From NCBI RefSeq assembly GCF_008704935.1, contig NZ_CP023692.1, forward strand, positions 6,239,501-6,303,500: 64,000 nucleotides of DNA, written 5' to 3'. A model generated the notes under the pieces. It was given only the letters and a program-made list of their open reading frames with translations, was not told the DNA's origin and made no database searches. Below, in pieces: positions 33,501-41,663 of this stretch. The stretch is from Streptomyces vinaceus (GTDB lineage: Bacteria; Actinomycetota; Actinomycetes; Streptomycetales; Streptomycetaceae). Both the position numbers and the translations under genes were made by a program. Positions within the stretch are counted from its first letter, which is position 1. Every line of letters begins with the position of its first letter.

Positions 33501-35579
33501 TCAGGGCTGCGGTTCCATGGCGTGCAGCCGGATCAGGGGGGCGAAGTCGTACGTGCCGTCGCGGGCGTCGGTCGGCTCGATCACCTGCTGGTCGGTGAGA
33601 CGTTCCAGGAGGCTGTCTGCCCGCTGGGCCGAACAGTTCAGCGCGGCCATGGCCATGGCGGTGGAGAAGCCGCCGTCCACCGCACGCGCGAGGTCGTGCA
33701 GGGCCCGCCGGTCGCCTGGTGTGAGGGCCGCGAAGCTGCCTTCCAGACGGGGACGCACGGCCAGGGCACCCTGGGAGAGCGCGTCGAGCCGGTGATCCTC
33801 GTCGCGCAGTCGCTGCGCCATGTGGGACAGCGTCCAGTGCGGGCGCATGGCCAGGCGCAGGCCGACGATCCGGACGGCGAGCGGCAGGGCCTCGCAGAGT
33901 TCGACGATCTCGTCCGCGGCGGCCGGCTCCGCGGCGGTCCGGTGCTGGCCGGTGATCCTGGCCAGCAGCTCCCGAGCCTGTTCCGTGGTGAAGCTGGGGA
34001 TGCGGAAGTGCCGGGCGTCCTCCAGAGCCGCCAGCGGCTCCCGACTGGTCAGCAGGACCGCACTGTTGAAGCCGCCTGGCAACAGCGGGCGTGCGTGCTC
34101 CTCGTCCGTGACGTTGTCGAGGACGATCAGCGTGCGCCGGTCGGCGAGCAGGCTGCGGTAGAGCGCCACGCATCCGGAGAGCGTCCTGGGTACGTCCTTC
34201 TCTGCAACGCTGAGCGCCTGGAGAAAGTGGGACAGTGCAGCCTGAGCCGAGAGCGGTTCCGGGGTGTGGCCACGCAGGTCCACGTAGAGCTGGCCGTCGG
34301 GGAAGTGCGGGCGGCTCGCGTGGGCGGTGCGGATCGCCAGCACCGACTTGCCCGCGGCGGTCGGCCCGTACAGCGAGACGACGGACGCGAGCCCGAGCGG
34401 CGAGGTGGCACGGCTCTTGGTGAGCCGGCTGAGCACGGGGTGGTGCTCACTGCGGCCGACGAAGTCCTCCGGGTCGCGCGGGAGGAGGGAGGGGGACGCC
34501 GACACCTGGCGTTGCGTCAGGCGTGCGGCCGGGCCGGGCGGCCACGACGATGCGCCCTGCCCCAGTACGGACAGGTGCGCCGCGCGGAGTTCGGCGCTGG
34601 GCTCGATGCCGAACTCCTTGCGGAGCGTCGACTCCAGCTTGGTGTACACGGCCAGGGCCGCGACCTGCTGCCCGGATGCCGCGAGCGCGACCATCAGGCG
34701 GGAGTGCAGGCCCTCGTGCAGCGGGTGCCCCCGCTGGACCTGGCGCAGCCACGGGATGGCCTCGTCGTACTGGCCGGCGCAGATGGCGAGATCGGCCAGG
34801 CGCAGGGTGGCGGAGAGGTGCATGCGGTAGTAGTCGGCAACGGAAGGGTGGGCCCTCAGCCGTTCGCCGAAGCCTTCGAGGAGTTCGCCGGTGTACATCT
34901 GCACGGCGCGCGAGAGGGTCCGATGCTCGCTCGGCACGTCACCGTGCTGCCGGGCCAGAGCGGCCGCCGCGGACAGCTCCTGGAACTGGAGCAGATCGAC
35001 CTGGTCCTGGTCGATGCAGAGCTGGTAGCCCTCAGAGCGACGGATGATCGAGGGCGCCCCCAGTGCGGCGGACCGGTGGCGGTCGAGGAAGCCTCGCAGG
35101 CGGGAGACATGCGTGTGTACGAGCTGCTGGAAGGAGTACGGCGGCTCCTCGCCCCAGAGCACGTCGACGATCTCGTCGCGCTGGACGGCTTGGTTGGCGT
35201 TGAGCGCGAGGAGTGCCAGCAGGTGCCGCTGCTGCGGGGTGCCGATGTCGAGCTCGACGGAGCCGCGCAGTGCGGCGAAGGGGCCGAGGAGCCGGATACC
35301 GAACTCCGAGGTCTCGTCGGGCGAGAAGGTGAGGAGTGATCCGCCGATGTGGGCGTGGGTGCGCAGCTGCGGTTCGTTCAGGACCTCGGCCAGGCGCTGG
35401 AGCGACACGGCGCGGGGTCTGAGGACCCGGTCCTGCTCGATTTCGCGTAACGTTCGCATGCTTAGGCCCGATTGCTCCGCCAGCATGCGTTGACTCATAC
35501 CCACCTGCTGTCGCAGATTGCGTACGAGCCCTCCCAGCGAATGTGGGGTGCGGCCACCTACGGCCGGTTCTGTCTCCAC
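33501..35579 (-). CDS. XRE-SARP-NB-ARC pathway regulator
   Basis: About 692 residues. An XRE-type helix-turn-helix (about 15-70: VRNLRQQVGMSQRMLAEQ, then SMRTLREIEQDRVL) precedes a SARP unit: OmpR-like winged helix (about 85-165, LLGPFAALRG, LLALLALNANQ, LVHTHVSRLRGFL) and bacterial transcriptional activation domain (about 175-320). An NB-ARC ATPase follows with Walker A GPTAAGKS (about 400) and Walker B LIVLDN (about 480). SARPs activate antibiotic clusters by binding heptamer repeats near -35. GTG 35579 is preferred over the longer GTG 35657 because GGAAGGGGG lies about 6 bases before it. It is most likely the pathway activator. Confidence 0.9.
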   Translation of the reverse strand: METEPAVGGRTPHSLGGLVRNLRQQVGMSQRMLAEQSGLSMRTLREIEQDRVLRPRAVSLQRLAEVLNEPQLRTHAHIGGSLLTFSPDETSEFGIRLLGPFAALRGSVELDIGTPQQRHLLALLALNANQAVQRDEIVDVLWGEEPPYSFQQLVHTHVSRLRGFLDRHRSAALGAPSIIRRSEGYQLCIDQDQVDLLQFQELSAAAALARQHGDVPSEHRTLSRAVQMYTGELLEGFGERLRAHPSVADYYRMHLSATLRLADLAICAGQYDEAIPWLRQVQRGHPLHEGLHSRLMVALAASGQQVAALAVYTKLESTLRKEFGIEPSAELRAAHLSVLGQGASSWPPGPAARLTQRQVSASPSLLPRDPEDFVGRSEHHPVLSRLTKSRATSPLGLASVVSLYGPTAAGKSVLAIRTAHASRPHFPDGQLYVDLRGHTPEPLSAQAALSHFLQALSVAEKDVPRTLSGCVALYRSLLADRRTLIVLDNVTDEEHARPLLPGGFNSAVLLTSREPLAALEDARHFRIPSFTTEQARELLARITGQHRTAAEPAAADEIVELCEALPLAVRIVGLRLAMRPHWTLSHMAQRLRDEDHRLDALSQGALAVRPRLEGSFAALTPGDRRALHDLARAVDGGFSTAMAMAALNCSAQRADSLLERLTDQQVIEPTDARDGTYDFAPLIRLHAMEPQP

Positions 35580-35606
35580 GAAATCCCCCTTCCTGAAGAC
35601 ACGGTC

Positions 35607-35621
35607 GATCAAAAGTTGATC
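35607..35621. promoter_or_regulatory. Inverted repeat upstream of the SARP gene
   Basis: GATCAA (35607-35612) and TTGATC (35616-35621) form a perfect inverted repeat with a 3-base spacer, 28 bases upstream of the chosen GTG. In the surrounding 196-bp gap this is the only clear operator-like sequence; it may be an autoregulatory site for the XRE domain. Confidence 0.4.
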
Positions 35622-35775
35622 ATGGTCGGACCGGGTGGCGGCCTCAATGATCGACACCCACGGGAATGTTCAATTCCGGCGTGATGTCCATCACTTGAGA
35701 CCAATTTGCTGCCCGGCGCGGGCGTCGTCTCTGTGGATGCGGTCCGTGCATGCTCCCGTCGGGCCGCAGCCCGGT

Positions 35776-36807
35776 TCACCGGGGCAGTCGCGTGCCGACC
35801 CCGGCGGCGACGGCCTTGGCGTGGATCACGTCTGCCAGCGCGATGTCGTGCACGCCCATGCCGAACGGGTTGACCACGACGCGGTCGCGGTCGCCGATGG
35901 GCCGGGTGTACTCGCCGGCGAGCAGGGCAGGCAGCTCGGCGTCCACGGCCCGCCCGCCGGGCGGCGGTGTGCTGCCGGGCCCGGACACCCGGCCCGAGCG
36001 GGACAGCCGGCCGAGCAGCCGGTGGTCGTCTCCGCTGACCAGCTCCCAGTCGTCGACGAACAGATGGTCGCAGTCCGTCAGCAGGCTCTCGGAGGCGTCG
36101 TCCAGCGAGACGTTGACGAAGGTCGCGCCCTCGGGGAGCCAGTCCAGCTCGACATAGGACTCGGTCGTCGTCGTCGCCGCGATGGTGAGCCCGGCCGCAG
36201 CCACGGCCTCTCGTGGCTGCTCGACCACCCGGACGTCGACGCCGGGGGCCGTCCGGCGCCACTCCGCGGCCAGCCGCTCGCGGGAAGCGGGGTCGCGGTC
36301 GTACAGCAGCACCCGCTCCAGCCCCGGGCACTCCGCGAGCAGCAGCTCCTGGTGCGCCCGCGCTTGGCGGCCGCATCCGAGGAACGCCACGCTCGTGATC
36401 GACGTGAGGCCGCGGACGGCCTCGACGGCGGCGAGGGAGACGCCCGCGGTGCGCAGGGCGCTGATGCGGGCTCCCTCCATGACGCAGCTCGGGTGCGCGG
36501 TCTCCGGGTCGGCCAGCACGATGAGTCCGGCCGCTCGGGGGATACCCAGCTCATGGTTGCCGAGCGAGCTGTTGATGATCTTGCAGCCGTAGCCGGTTCC
36601 CGACCAGCCGGGCAGGATCAGGCTACGGGCCGCGGCGCCGGTGGGCGTGGTCCAGCGCAGTGCCGCTTCCGGGGTCAGGCCCGCCGTACCGCGCCGGAAG
36701 GCCAGGAGCGTGTCGCGGACCAGGGCGACGATCCCCAGGCCGCGGCTCAGCTCGTCGACTTCCGCACCCGTCAGATATCGGATCGTGGTGTCAAGGTTGG
36801 TAGTCAC
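35776..36807 (-). CDS. sbnB: SbnB-like N-carboxyethyl-Glu dehydrogenase (Dap synthesis)
   Basis: A 343-residue member of the ornithine cyclodeaminase/mu-crystallin family. The NAD-binding fold carries VAFLGCGRQARAHQELL (about 138), and the substrate region has the Lys in YGCKIINS. In the SbnA/SbnB pathway this enzyme oxidatively cleaves N-(1-amino-1-carboxyethyl)-glutamate to L-2,3-diaminopropionate and 2-oxoglutarate. The call rests on family plus pairing: its GTG start overlaps the stop of the SbnA-like gene (GTGA), indicating translational coupling. Two adenylation domains in the synthetases have diamino-acid-like pockets, consistent with Dap as a building block. Confidence 0.88.
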   Translation of the reverse strand: MTTNLDTTIRYLTGAEVDELSRGLGIVALVRDTLLAFRRGTAGLTPEAALRWTTPTGAAARSLILPGWSGTGYGCKIINSSLGNHELGIPRAAGLIVLADPETAHPSCVMEGARISALRTAGVSLAAVEAVRGLTSITSVAFLGCGRQARAHQELLLAECPGLERVLLYDRDPASRERLAAEWRRTAPGVDVRVVEQPREAVAAAGLTIAATTTTESYVELDWLPEGATFVNVSLDDASESLLTDCDHLFVDDWELVSGDDHRLLGRLSRSGRVSGPGSTPPPGGRAVDAELPALLAGEYTRPIGDRDRVVVNPFGMGVHDIALADVIHAKAVAAGVGTRLPR

Positions 36808-37826
36808 TCGGGCTCTCCGCTCTCCAGCCGGGCCGCTCCCAGGGCATCCAGGGCGGTCAGGACTCCTAGACCCGCCTCTGGCAGCGCCGGAAGGGGGTGG
36901 GCGTATATCTGTTCGTACTTGTCGCCGCCGTCGGGGCAGACGCAGACGACCTGGCTGACCGAGGGCGTGTCCTGGGCGTGGAGGAGAGCGGCCAGGACGG
37001 CGGCTCCGCCCGAGCCGCCGAGCCGGACGCCCGCGCTCGAGGCGATCCGGTGACAGGCTGTCGCCGCGTGCACGTCGTGCAGTGTGAAGGTCCTGTCCCA
37101 CATGCCGCCGGTGAGGAATCGAGACCTCTGGCCCGAGCCGAAGCCGGGCAGCTTGAAGGGCCGGTCGCCAGGGGTTCCGCCCAGCGCCGCAGAACCCACG
37201 GCGTCCACGGCCAGCAGCCGCGTCTGCGGCCGGTGCTCGCGGAAGAAGCCGGCGATGCCGGCCAGGGTGCCGCCGGTGGACACCGCGACGGAGACCGCGT
37301 CGAGCTCCCCCTGCGGCACGGCCTGCGCCAGCTCGGCCGCCGTGCCCCACTGGTGCACCTGCGGGTTCGCCGGATTTTCGTACTGGTCGGTCCACACCGC
37401 CGTCGGGTCGCTCGCCAGGATGTCCCGTACGGCATCCAGCCGGGCGCTCAGGGTCCGGCCGCCGGCGACCTCGCGGACCACGACCACGTCGGCGCCGTAG
37501 GCGGCCATCTCGTCGCGGCTGTGCTGCGGCGTACTGGGCTCGACCACCAAGGTGCACCGGTACCCGCGCTCGGCGCACAGACCGGCCAGGGCCACCCCGA
37601 GGTTCCCCGAAGTCGACTCCACCACCCGGCTGCCCGGGCCGAGCCTGCCGGCCGCCTCCAGGGACTCCAGGAGGGCCTGCGCGGTGCGGGCCTTGATGGA
37701 GCCGAAGCAGTTCTCGGCCTCCACCTTCAGCCTCAGCCATACGATGCGGCCCTGGAGCGGAACCCCGAGGGACAGCAGGGGAGTCCCACCTATGGCGCGT
37801 CGGCGCGCCGCCAGCCCGCCGCTCAT
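36804..37826 (-). CDS. sbnA: SbnA-like PLP synthase (Dap synthesis)
   Basis: A 340-residue fold-II PLP enzyme of the cysteine synthase family. The PLP Lys is in CFGSIKARTA (about 45), STSGNLGVALA (about 75) binds the substrate carboxylate, and the phosphate loop is VSTGGTLAG (about 180). SbnA joins O-phosphoserine and glutamate to make the SbnB substrate. Pairing with the overlapping SbnB-like gene separates it from ordinary cysteine synthase. Its ATG overlaps the stop of the DUF2236 gene (ATGA), so the four genes from terpene synthase to SbnB appear to form one operon. Confidence 0.88.
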   Translation of the reverse strand: MSGGLAARRRAIGGTPLLSLGVPLQGRIVWLRLKVEAENCFGSIKARTAQALLESLEAAGRLGPGSRVVESTSGNLGVALAGLCAERGYRCTLVVEPSTPQHSRDEMAAYGADVVVVREVAGGRTLSARLDAVRDILASDPTAVWTDQYENPANPQVHQWGTAAELAQAVPQGELDAVSVAVSTGGTLAGIAGFFREHRPQTRLLAVDAVGSAALGGTPGDRPFKLPGFGSGQRSRFLTGGMWDRTFTLHDVHAATACHRIASSAGVRLGGSGGAAVLAALLHAQDTPSVSQVVCVCPDGGDKYEQIYAHPLPALPEAGLGVLTALDALGAARLESGEPE

Positions 37827-38704
37827 GCGGACGGCATTTCGCGGGCCGACGCGCAACCGGCGTCTGGGCCGATCTGCGTCAGGTCGTAGCCGACCGGGTA
37901 GCCAGGATAGGTCCTGGCCGTCGGACGGGTCAGCAGGCGGGATACGGGCTTCGGGGCGAGCCGCTCGGCCACCGCGTGGCCCCGAAGACCCAGCCGGTTC
38001 ACGGTACGCGCCCAGGCCGGGGACTGCGCGATGCCGAGCATGCGCAGCGCCTGTGCGTCGAGCCGGCACGGCAGGGTGGCCGCCACGACGGAGTCGAGGG
38101 GGCGCGGGTACCAGGACGAATAGAGCTTGAGGAGCGACATGCCGACGCGGTGGTTGCTGGCCGCTGGGCGGAAGTTGCTCCGCTCGTACTCTCGGTTGAA
38201 GCGCTCGAACTGGTCGTATTCCGTGGGTAGTTCCTTGATGTTCATGCGCTTGCCCACGGCGACGAAGAAGTAGAAGGCGGCGAGCTTCTCCACCGTGCTG
38301 ACCTGGCGCCAGGCCCAGCGGTCGATCCAGCGGGCCGGCTCGAAGATGAAGGTGGAGAGCACATACAGCATGTCCTCGTTCGCGATGTCGAAGTGACTGT
38401 GGGCACGATTGATCTGCCGCAGCGCTTGGCGGCCGCGCTCGGAGTCGTAGCCGCCCTTGACCATTTCGCCGAGCAGGATGCGGGTGTCGTCGTAGCGTTT
38501 CTGCGCCCGGTGGGCGAACTCCCCGGTCCCGTCGAGCATTTCGGAGATCACCGGGACGCAACAGGTACGCCAGATGGCGATCTCCAGGCCGCGCCCGTAG
38601 TCCCAGGGGAACTCGCGGTCGGAGGAGATCCGGTGGATCAGCTCGTGATCCGCTTTGGGATCGAGCGTCTGCAGATGACGCAGCGTGGCATAGCGGTCTC
38701 GCAT
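37823..38704 (-). CDS. DUF2236 / MpaB-type oxygenase family protein
   Basis: A 293-residue all-helical protein of the DUF2236 family, which includes rubber oxygenase Lcp and the fungal oxygenase MpaB that cleaves a farnesyl chain; these bind haem. The characteristic region is INRAHSHFDIANEDMLYVLS followed by FIFEPARWIDRW (about 95-130), in which the central His residues are candidate haem or metal ligands. Located 20 bases after a terpene synthase gene and overlapping the SbnA gene, it may oxidise or cleave a terpene. That role is inference; alternatively it could oxidise the peptide. Confidence 0.8.
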   Translation of the reverse strand: MRDRYATLRHLQTLDPKADHELIHRISSDREFPWDYGRGLEIAIWRTCCVPVISEMLDGTGEFAHRAQKRYDDTRILLGEMVKGGYDSERGRQALRQINRAHSHFDIANEDMLYVLSTFIFEPARWIDRWAWRQVSTVEKLAAFYFFVAVGKRMNIKELPTEYDQFERFNREYERSNFRPAASNHRVGMSLLKLYSSWYPRPLDSVVAATLPCRLDAQALRMLGIAQSPAWARTVNRLGLRGHAVAERLAPKPVSRLLTRPTARTYPGYPVGYDLTQIGPDAGCASAREMPSA

Positions 38705-38724
38705 GTCCGAAGGCCTCCGACGCG

Positions 38725-39750
38725 TCAGAGCGGTGTGATGCCGGAGGCGTTGACGATCTCCGGACGGGCCGGATTGAAGCGGCCCGTCTCGAAGCGCCAC
38801 TGCAACTGGCCGCTCAGCCAAGTGCGCAGCCCCTCGACATGGCGTTCCAGCGCCTCGCGCACCGGCTCGCCGACCCCTGACCGCAGGGCGTTCTCGTAGC
38901 AGCCCGCGGCGAGCTCGGTGAAACGGTCCGAGCGGGCCTGGATCAGGCCGGCGACGGCGTCGGCGGCCGTCTGCAGGTCCGTGCCGTGAGCCCGCTGGTA
39001 CACGAGCACCAGGTTGTGCGGGTCGCCCAGAAGCGTTTCCTTCTCGCAGGAGAAGAGATCGTTCGTCCACAGGTCCGCGTCCGAGAGCGCTTGATTCATT
39101 TCCGCGAATTCCGGAAGACCGTACACCGCTGCGGGAACTTCCCAGTGGCGTGCGACTTCGACCAGATCGAGATAAGGCATCAGTGCACAGCCGCGCATCT
39201 TCCGGTATTCGTCGAGCTCGGGAAGGCGGCCGGTCGAGCGGTTTCCGGCTTCCCAGGCGCAGGTCTCGAAGAAAGCCGCAATGTGCTCCGTGAATCTTTT
39301 TCGCCAAACCGGAGTGGTGTAGGCGCAGGTGCGTTCCCATAAATCGTGGAAAGCGGGCCGGAACGCAGCGGTAAAGGAGTCCTCCGCCGTCGTGTCCGGC
39401 AGCGGCGGCACCCCCTCGGACGGCAGCCAGCCGAGCACCGTCGCGCAGATGTGGCGCAGCCGGTCCGGCTCGGTGCCCAACCGGGTCTCGTCGAACTGGT
39501 CGTCGAGCACCAGCATGCAGCTGATCCAGTCGGTGACCAGGGCCAGTTCGTCGAACCCGGCATAGGGGTAGGCCCGGGACATCAGGGTCCCGAGCAGTGA
39601 ATCCTCGTGGTGCCGCCGTGAAGCCTCGTCCGGGACCAGGCCGAACCTGCGGACGAATTCACGGGTATGCCCCTCTACGCGATCGGCGAGCGGGCTTATG
39701 TGCGGTGGAAATTCGACATTGATGTGCGGCATTCGTAGAGGGGGAGTCAT
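38725..39750 (-). CDS. Class I terpene synthase
   Basis: A 341-residue terpene cyclase, the usual bacterial length. The Mg-binding acid motif is DDQFDE (about 85-90) and the NSE triad is NDLFSCEKE (about 225), both complete. The C-terminal segment QWRFETGRF stands where many cyclases have a W...RY motif, with F replacing Y. It should ionise a prenyl diphosphate (probably farnesyl or geranyl; not decidable here). It is the first gene of an operon with the DUF2236 protein and Dap synthesis genes. ATG 39750 and ATG 39732 are both possible. No prenyl diphosphate synthase is in the window. Confidence 0.87.
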   Translation of the reverse strand: MTPPLRMPHINVEFPPHISPLADRVEGHTREFVRRFGLVPDEASRRHHEDSLLGTLMSRAYPYAGFDELALVTDWISCMLVLDDQFDETRLGTEPDRLRHICATVLGWLPSEGVPPLPDTTAEDSFTAAFRPAFHDLWERTCAYTTPVWRKRFTEHIAAFFETCAWEAGNRSTGRLPELDEYRKMRGCALMPYLDLVEVARHWEVPAAVYGLPEFAEMNQALSDADLWTNDLFSCEKETLLGDPHNLVLVYQRAHGTDLQTAADAVAGLIQARSDRFTELAAGCYENALRSGVGEPVREALERHVEGLRTWLSGQLQWRFETGRFNPARPEIVNASGITPL

Positions 39751-39875
39751 TGCGCCAACCGTTGATTGGGAAATCGACGAACCTGATCGTACGTGCCGCC
39801 GAGCCGGTCCGGCTGGACACGGCCTATATGTGAAACTGCCTCTTGAATGAGCAGGGGGTCGAGGTAAGTTTTCCA

Positions 39876-39897
39876 GCGGTCCGCCATGGCGGACCGC
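39876..39897. promoter_or_regulatory. 22-bp perfect palindrome in the central divergent region
   Basis: The half-site GCGGTCCGCCA (39876-39886) is followed directly by its exact reverse complement (39887-39897), ending 43 bases before the thioesterase start and 126 bases before the terpene synthase start. It lies in the only region between the two divergent operons of the cluster and is a strong operator candidate, or a leader hairpin in the rightward transcript. Confidence 0.6.
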
Positions 39898-39940
39898 CGT
39901 GCCGTATTCGCTCGGCCGGTCTCCCATACAGAGGCGTCAA

Positions 39941-40729
39941 ATGTCTTCCTCGATTCCTGCATCCACCACGTGCGGTGGATGGATGCGCCGGTACCGGCAC
40001 GTTCCCGCACCCCGGCTGCGCCTGATGTGTTTCGCCCACGCCGGTGGATCGGCCGCCGCGTTCCGCGCCTGGGCTGGGCTGCTCCCGCACGACGTGGAAC
40101 TGCTCGCGGTGCAGTACCCCGGCCGGCAGGACCGGATCGGCGAACCGTGCATGGACTCCATGGAGCCCATGGCCGTCGCCATCGCCGGGGCTCTCCTGCC
40201 GTTCCTGGACCGGCCCGTGGCGTTCTTCGGCCACAGCCTCGGCGCCGCAGTCGCCTACGAGGTGGCGCTGCGCCTGGAGCAAGCGCACGGCACGGGACTC
40301 GCCCATCTGTTCGTCTCCGGCTGCTCGGCCCCCTCGCGGCCCCGGCCGTCCAAGGAGCTGCACCTGCTGGACGATGACGGCCTGTTGGAGGCACTGGGCG
40401 CCCTGGGCGGCATGGACAGGGAAGTGCTGGCCGACCACGACCTGAGGTCCTTGGTCCTTCCGGCGCTGCGGGCCGACGTCCGGATCGCCGAGACCTACCG
40501 GGCTACCCCCGGCAGCCGGACCGGCGCTCCCGTCACCGCCTACCACGGCGACACCGACGCCAGTGTCGGAGAGACGGACGTACTGGCCTGGTCCGAGCAC
40601 ACCGCCGCGGACTTCGCCGCCATCCCTTTCGCGGGAGGCCATTTCTATCTGAACGACCGGGCACCGGAACTCGTGGCCGACGTGGTCGCCCGGCTGGACC
40701 ACGTCGGACGCCCGGGGCAGGCGGCATGA
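39941..40729 (+). CDS. Type II thioesterase
   Basis: About 262 residues of the editing thioesterase family that accompanies NRPS clusters. It shows CFAHAGGSAAAFRAW (about 30), the nucleophile motif FGHSLGAAVA (about 95), an acid in AYHGDTDASV (about 205) and the His in FAGGHFYL (about 232). It removes misloaded acyl groups from carrier proteins. ATG 39941 was chosen because GAGG sits 6 bases upstream; the longer frame lacks family similarity. Its stop overlaps the next start (ATGA). Confidence 0.9.
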   Translation: MSSSIPASTTCGGWMRRYRHVPAPRLRLMCFAHAGGSAAAFRAWAGLLPHDVELLAVQYPGRQDRIGEPCMDSMEPMAVAIAGALLPFLDRPVAFFGHSLGAAVAYEVALRLEQAHGTGLAHLFVSGCSAPSRPRPSKELHLLDDDGLLEALGALGGMDREVLADHDLRSLVLPALRADVRIAETYRATPGSRTGAPVTAYHGDTDASVGETDVLAWSEHTAADFAAIPFAGGHFYLNDRAPELVADVVARLDHVGRPGQAA

Positions 40730-41523
40730 GCGGCCCGACGGTCCTCGCGGAGCACCGCGGACCCGGCGTCATGATCGTGACGCTCAACCGCCCGCACCGC
40801 AAGAACGCACTGACCGACGGCATGCTGGAGGAACTGGAGGCTTTGTGTCGCCAGTTGGCGCAGGACGACTCCGTCAGGGCACTCGTACTGACAGGCGCCG
40901 ACGGGTCCTTCTGCGCCGGGTTCGACCTGGACGGCATGGAGGGCATGACATCCCTGCCTCCGCTTCGACTGCAACGTCGAGTGGAGCGGCAGGCCGCGGC
41001 GGTCAGCGCCCTGTACGAGCTGCCGCAAGCGGTGATCGCCGCCGTCGACGGCCCGTGCGTCGGCGCGGGCCTGTCGCTGGCTCTCGCCGCCGACATCCGG
41101 GTCGCCGCCTCGCGAGCCCGGTGCCGCGCGGCATTCGTGCGGGTCGGGCTCTCCGGGGGTGACTTGGGCGCCTCCTGGCTGCTGCCCCGGATCGTCGGCC
41201 TCGGTCCCGCCCTGGACCTGCTGCTCAGCGGCCGGACCGTCGACGCGGACGAGGCGTTCTCCCTGAAGTTGGTCAACCGTGTGGTGCCCTGCGACGCGCT
41301 CGTGGCCGAGGCGCTCGCCCTGGCCGCGGACATCGCGGCCAACAGCCCGATCGCCGTCGCCGTCACCAAGTCCGTCGTACACGCCAACGCCGGTGCCTCG
41401 TCCCTGGCCGAAGCCCTCAAACGAGAGTCGGCCTCACAGGTCATCACCGCGAAATCGGCGGACGTGGAAGAAGCGATGGCCGCCTTCCGTGAGGGGCGCC
41501 CACCCCGGTTCACCGAACGCTGA
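40726..41523 (+). CDS. Enoyl-CoA hydratase/isomerase
   Basis: A 265-residue crotonase-fold protein. MIVTLNRPHRKNALT opens the fold; oxyanion-hole segments are TGADGSFCAGFDLDGM (about 58) and AAVDGPCVGAGLSLALAADI (about 105). In the usual catalytic positions the region FVRVGLSGGDLGASWLLPR lacks the second Glu of typical hydratases, so isomerase, hydrolase or dehydratase chemistry is possible. It is coupled to the thioesterase gene and may prepare the acyl starter or the substrate of the crotonyl-CoA reductase at the other end of the operon. Confidence 0.85.
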   Translation: MSGPTVLAEHRGPGVMIVTLNRPHRKNALTDGMLEELEALCRQLAQDDSVRALVLTGADGSFCAGFDLDGMEGMTSLPPLRLQRRVERQAAAVSALYELPQAVIAAVDGPCVGAGLSLALAADIRVAASRARCRAAFVRVGLSGGDLGASWLLPRIVGLGPALDLLLSGRTVDADEAFSLKLVNRVVPCDALVAEALALAADIAANSPIAVAVTKSVVHANAGASSLAEALKRESASQVITAKSADVEEAMAAFREGRPPRFTER

Positions 41524-41663
41524 GACCGGCCGCACAGCCCGCCAACCATGCCCGGACCAGGGGCAGTTTTCGCCGTACAGGCCGCGTCCAGCCCCCTTGG
41601 GCCGAGCCTGCCTAGCATCGGCAACGGCTCAATGATCAAGATCGAAGCTCGGAGGAAAGCGCG

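Noticed and set aside
35580..35657. Longer start (GTG 35657) for the SARP regulator
   Set aside because: No ribosome binding site precedes it, while GTG 35579 has a strong one; the extra 26 residues have no family similarity and cover the inverted repeat.
36804..37826. Plain cysteine synthase
   Set aside because: Overlap with an ornithine-cyclodeaminase-type SbnB gene and the diamino-acid pockets in the NRPSs point to Dap synthesis instead.
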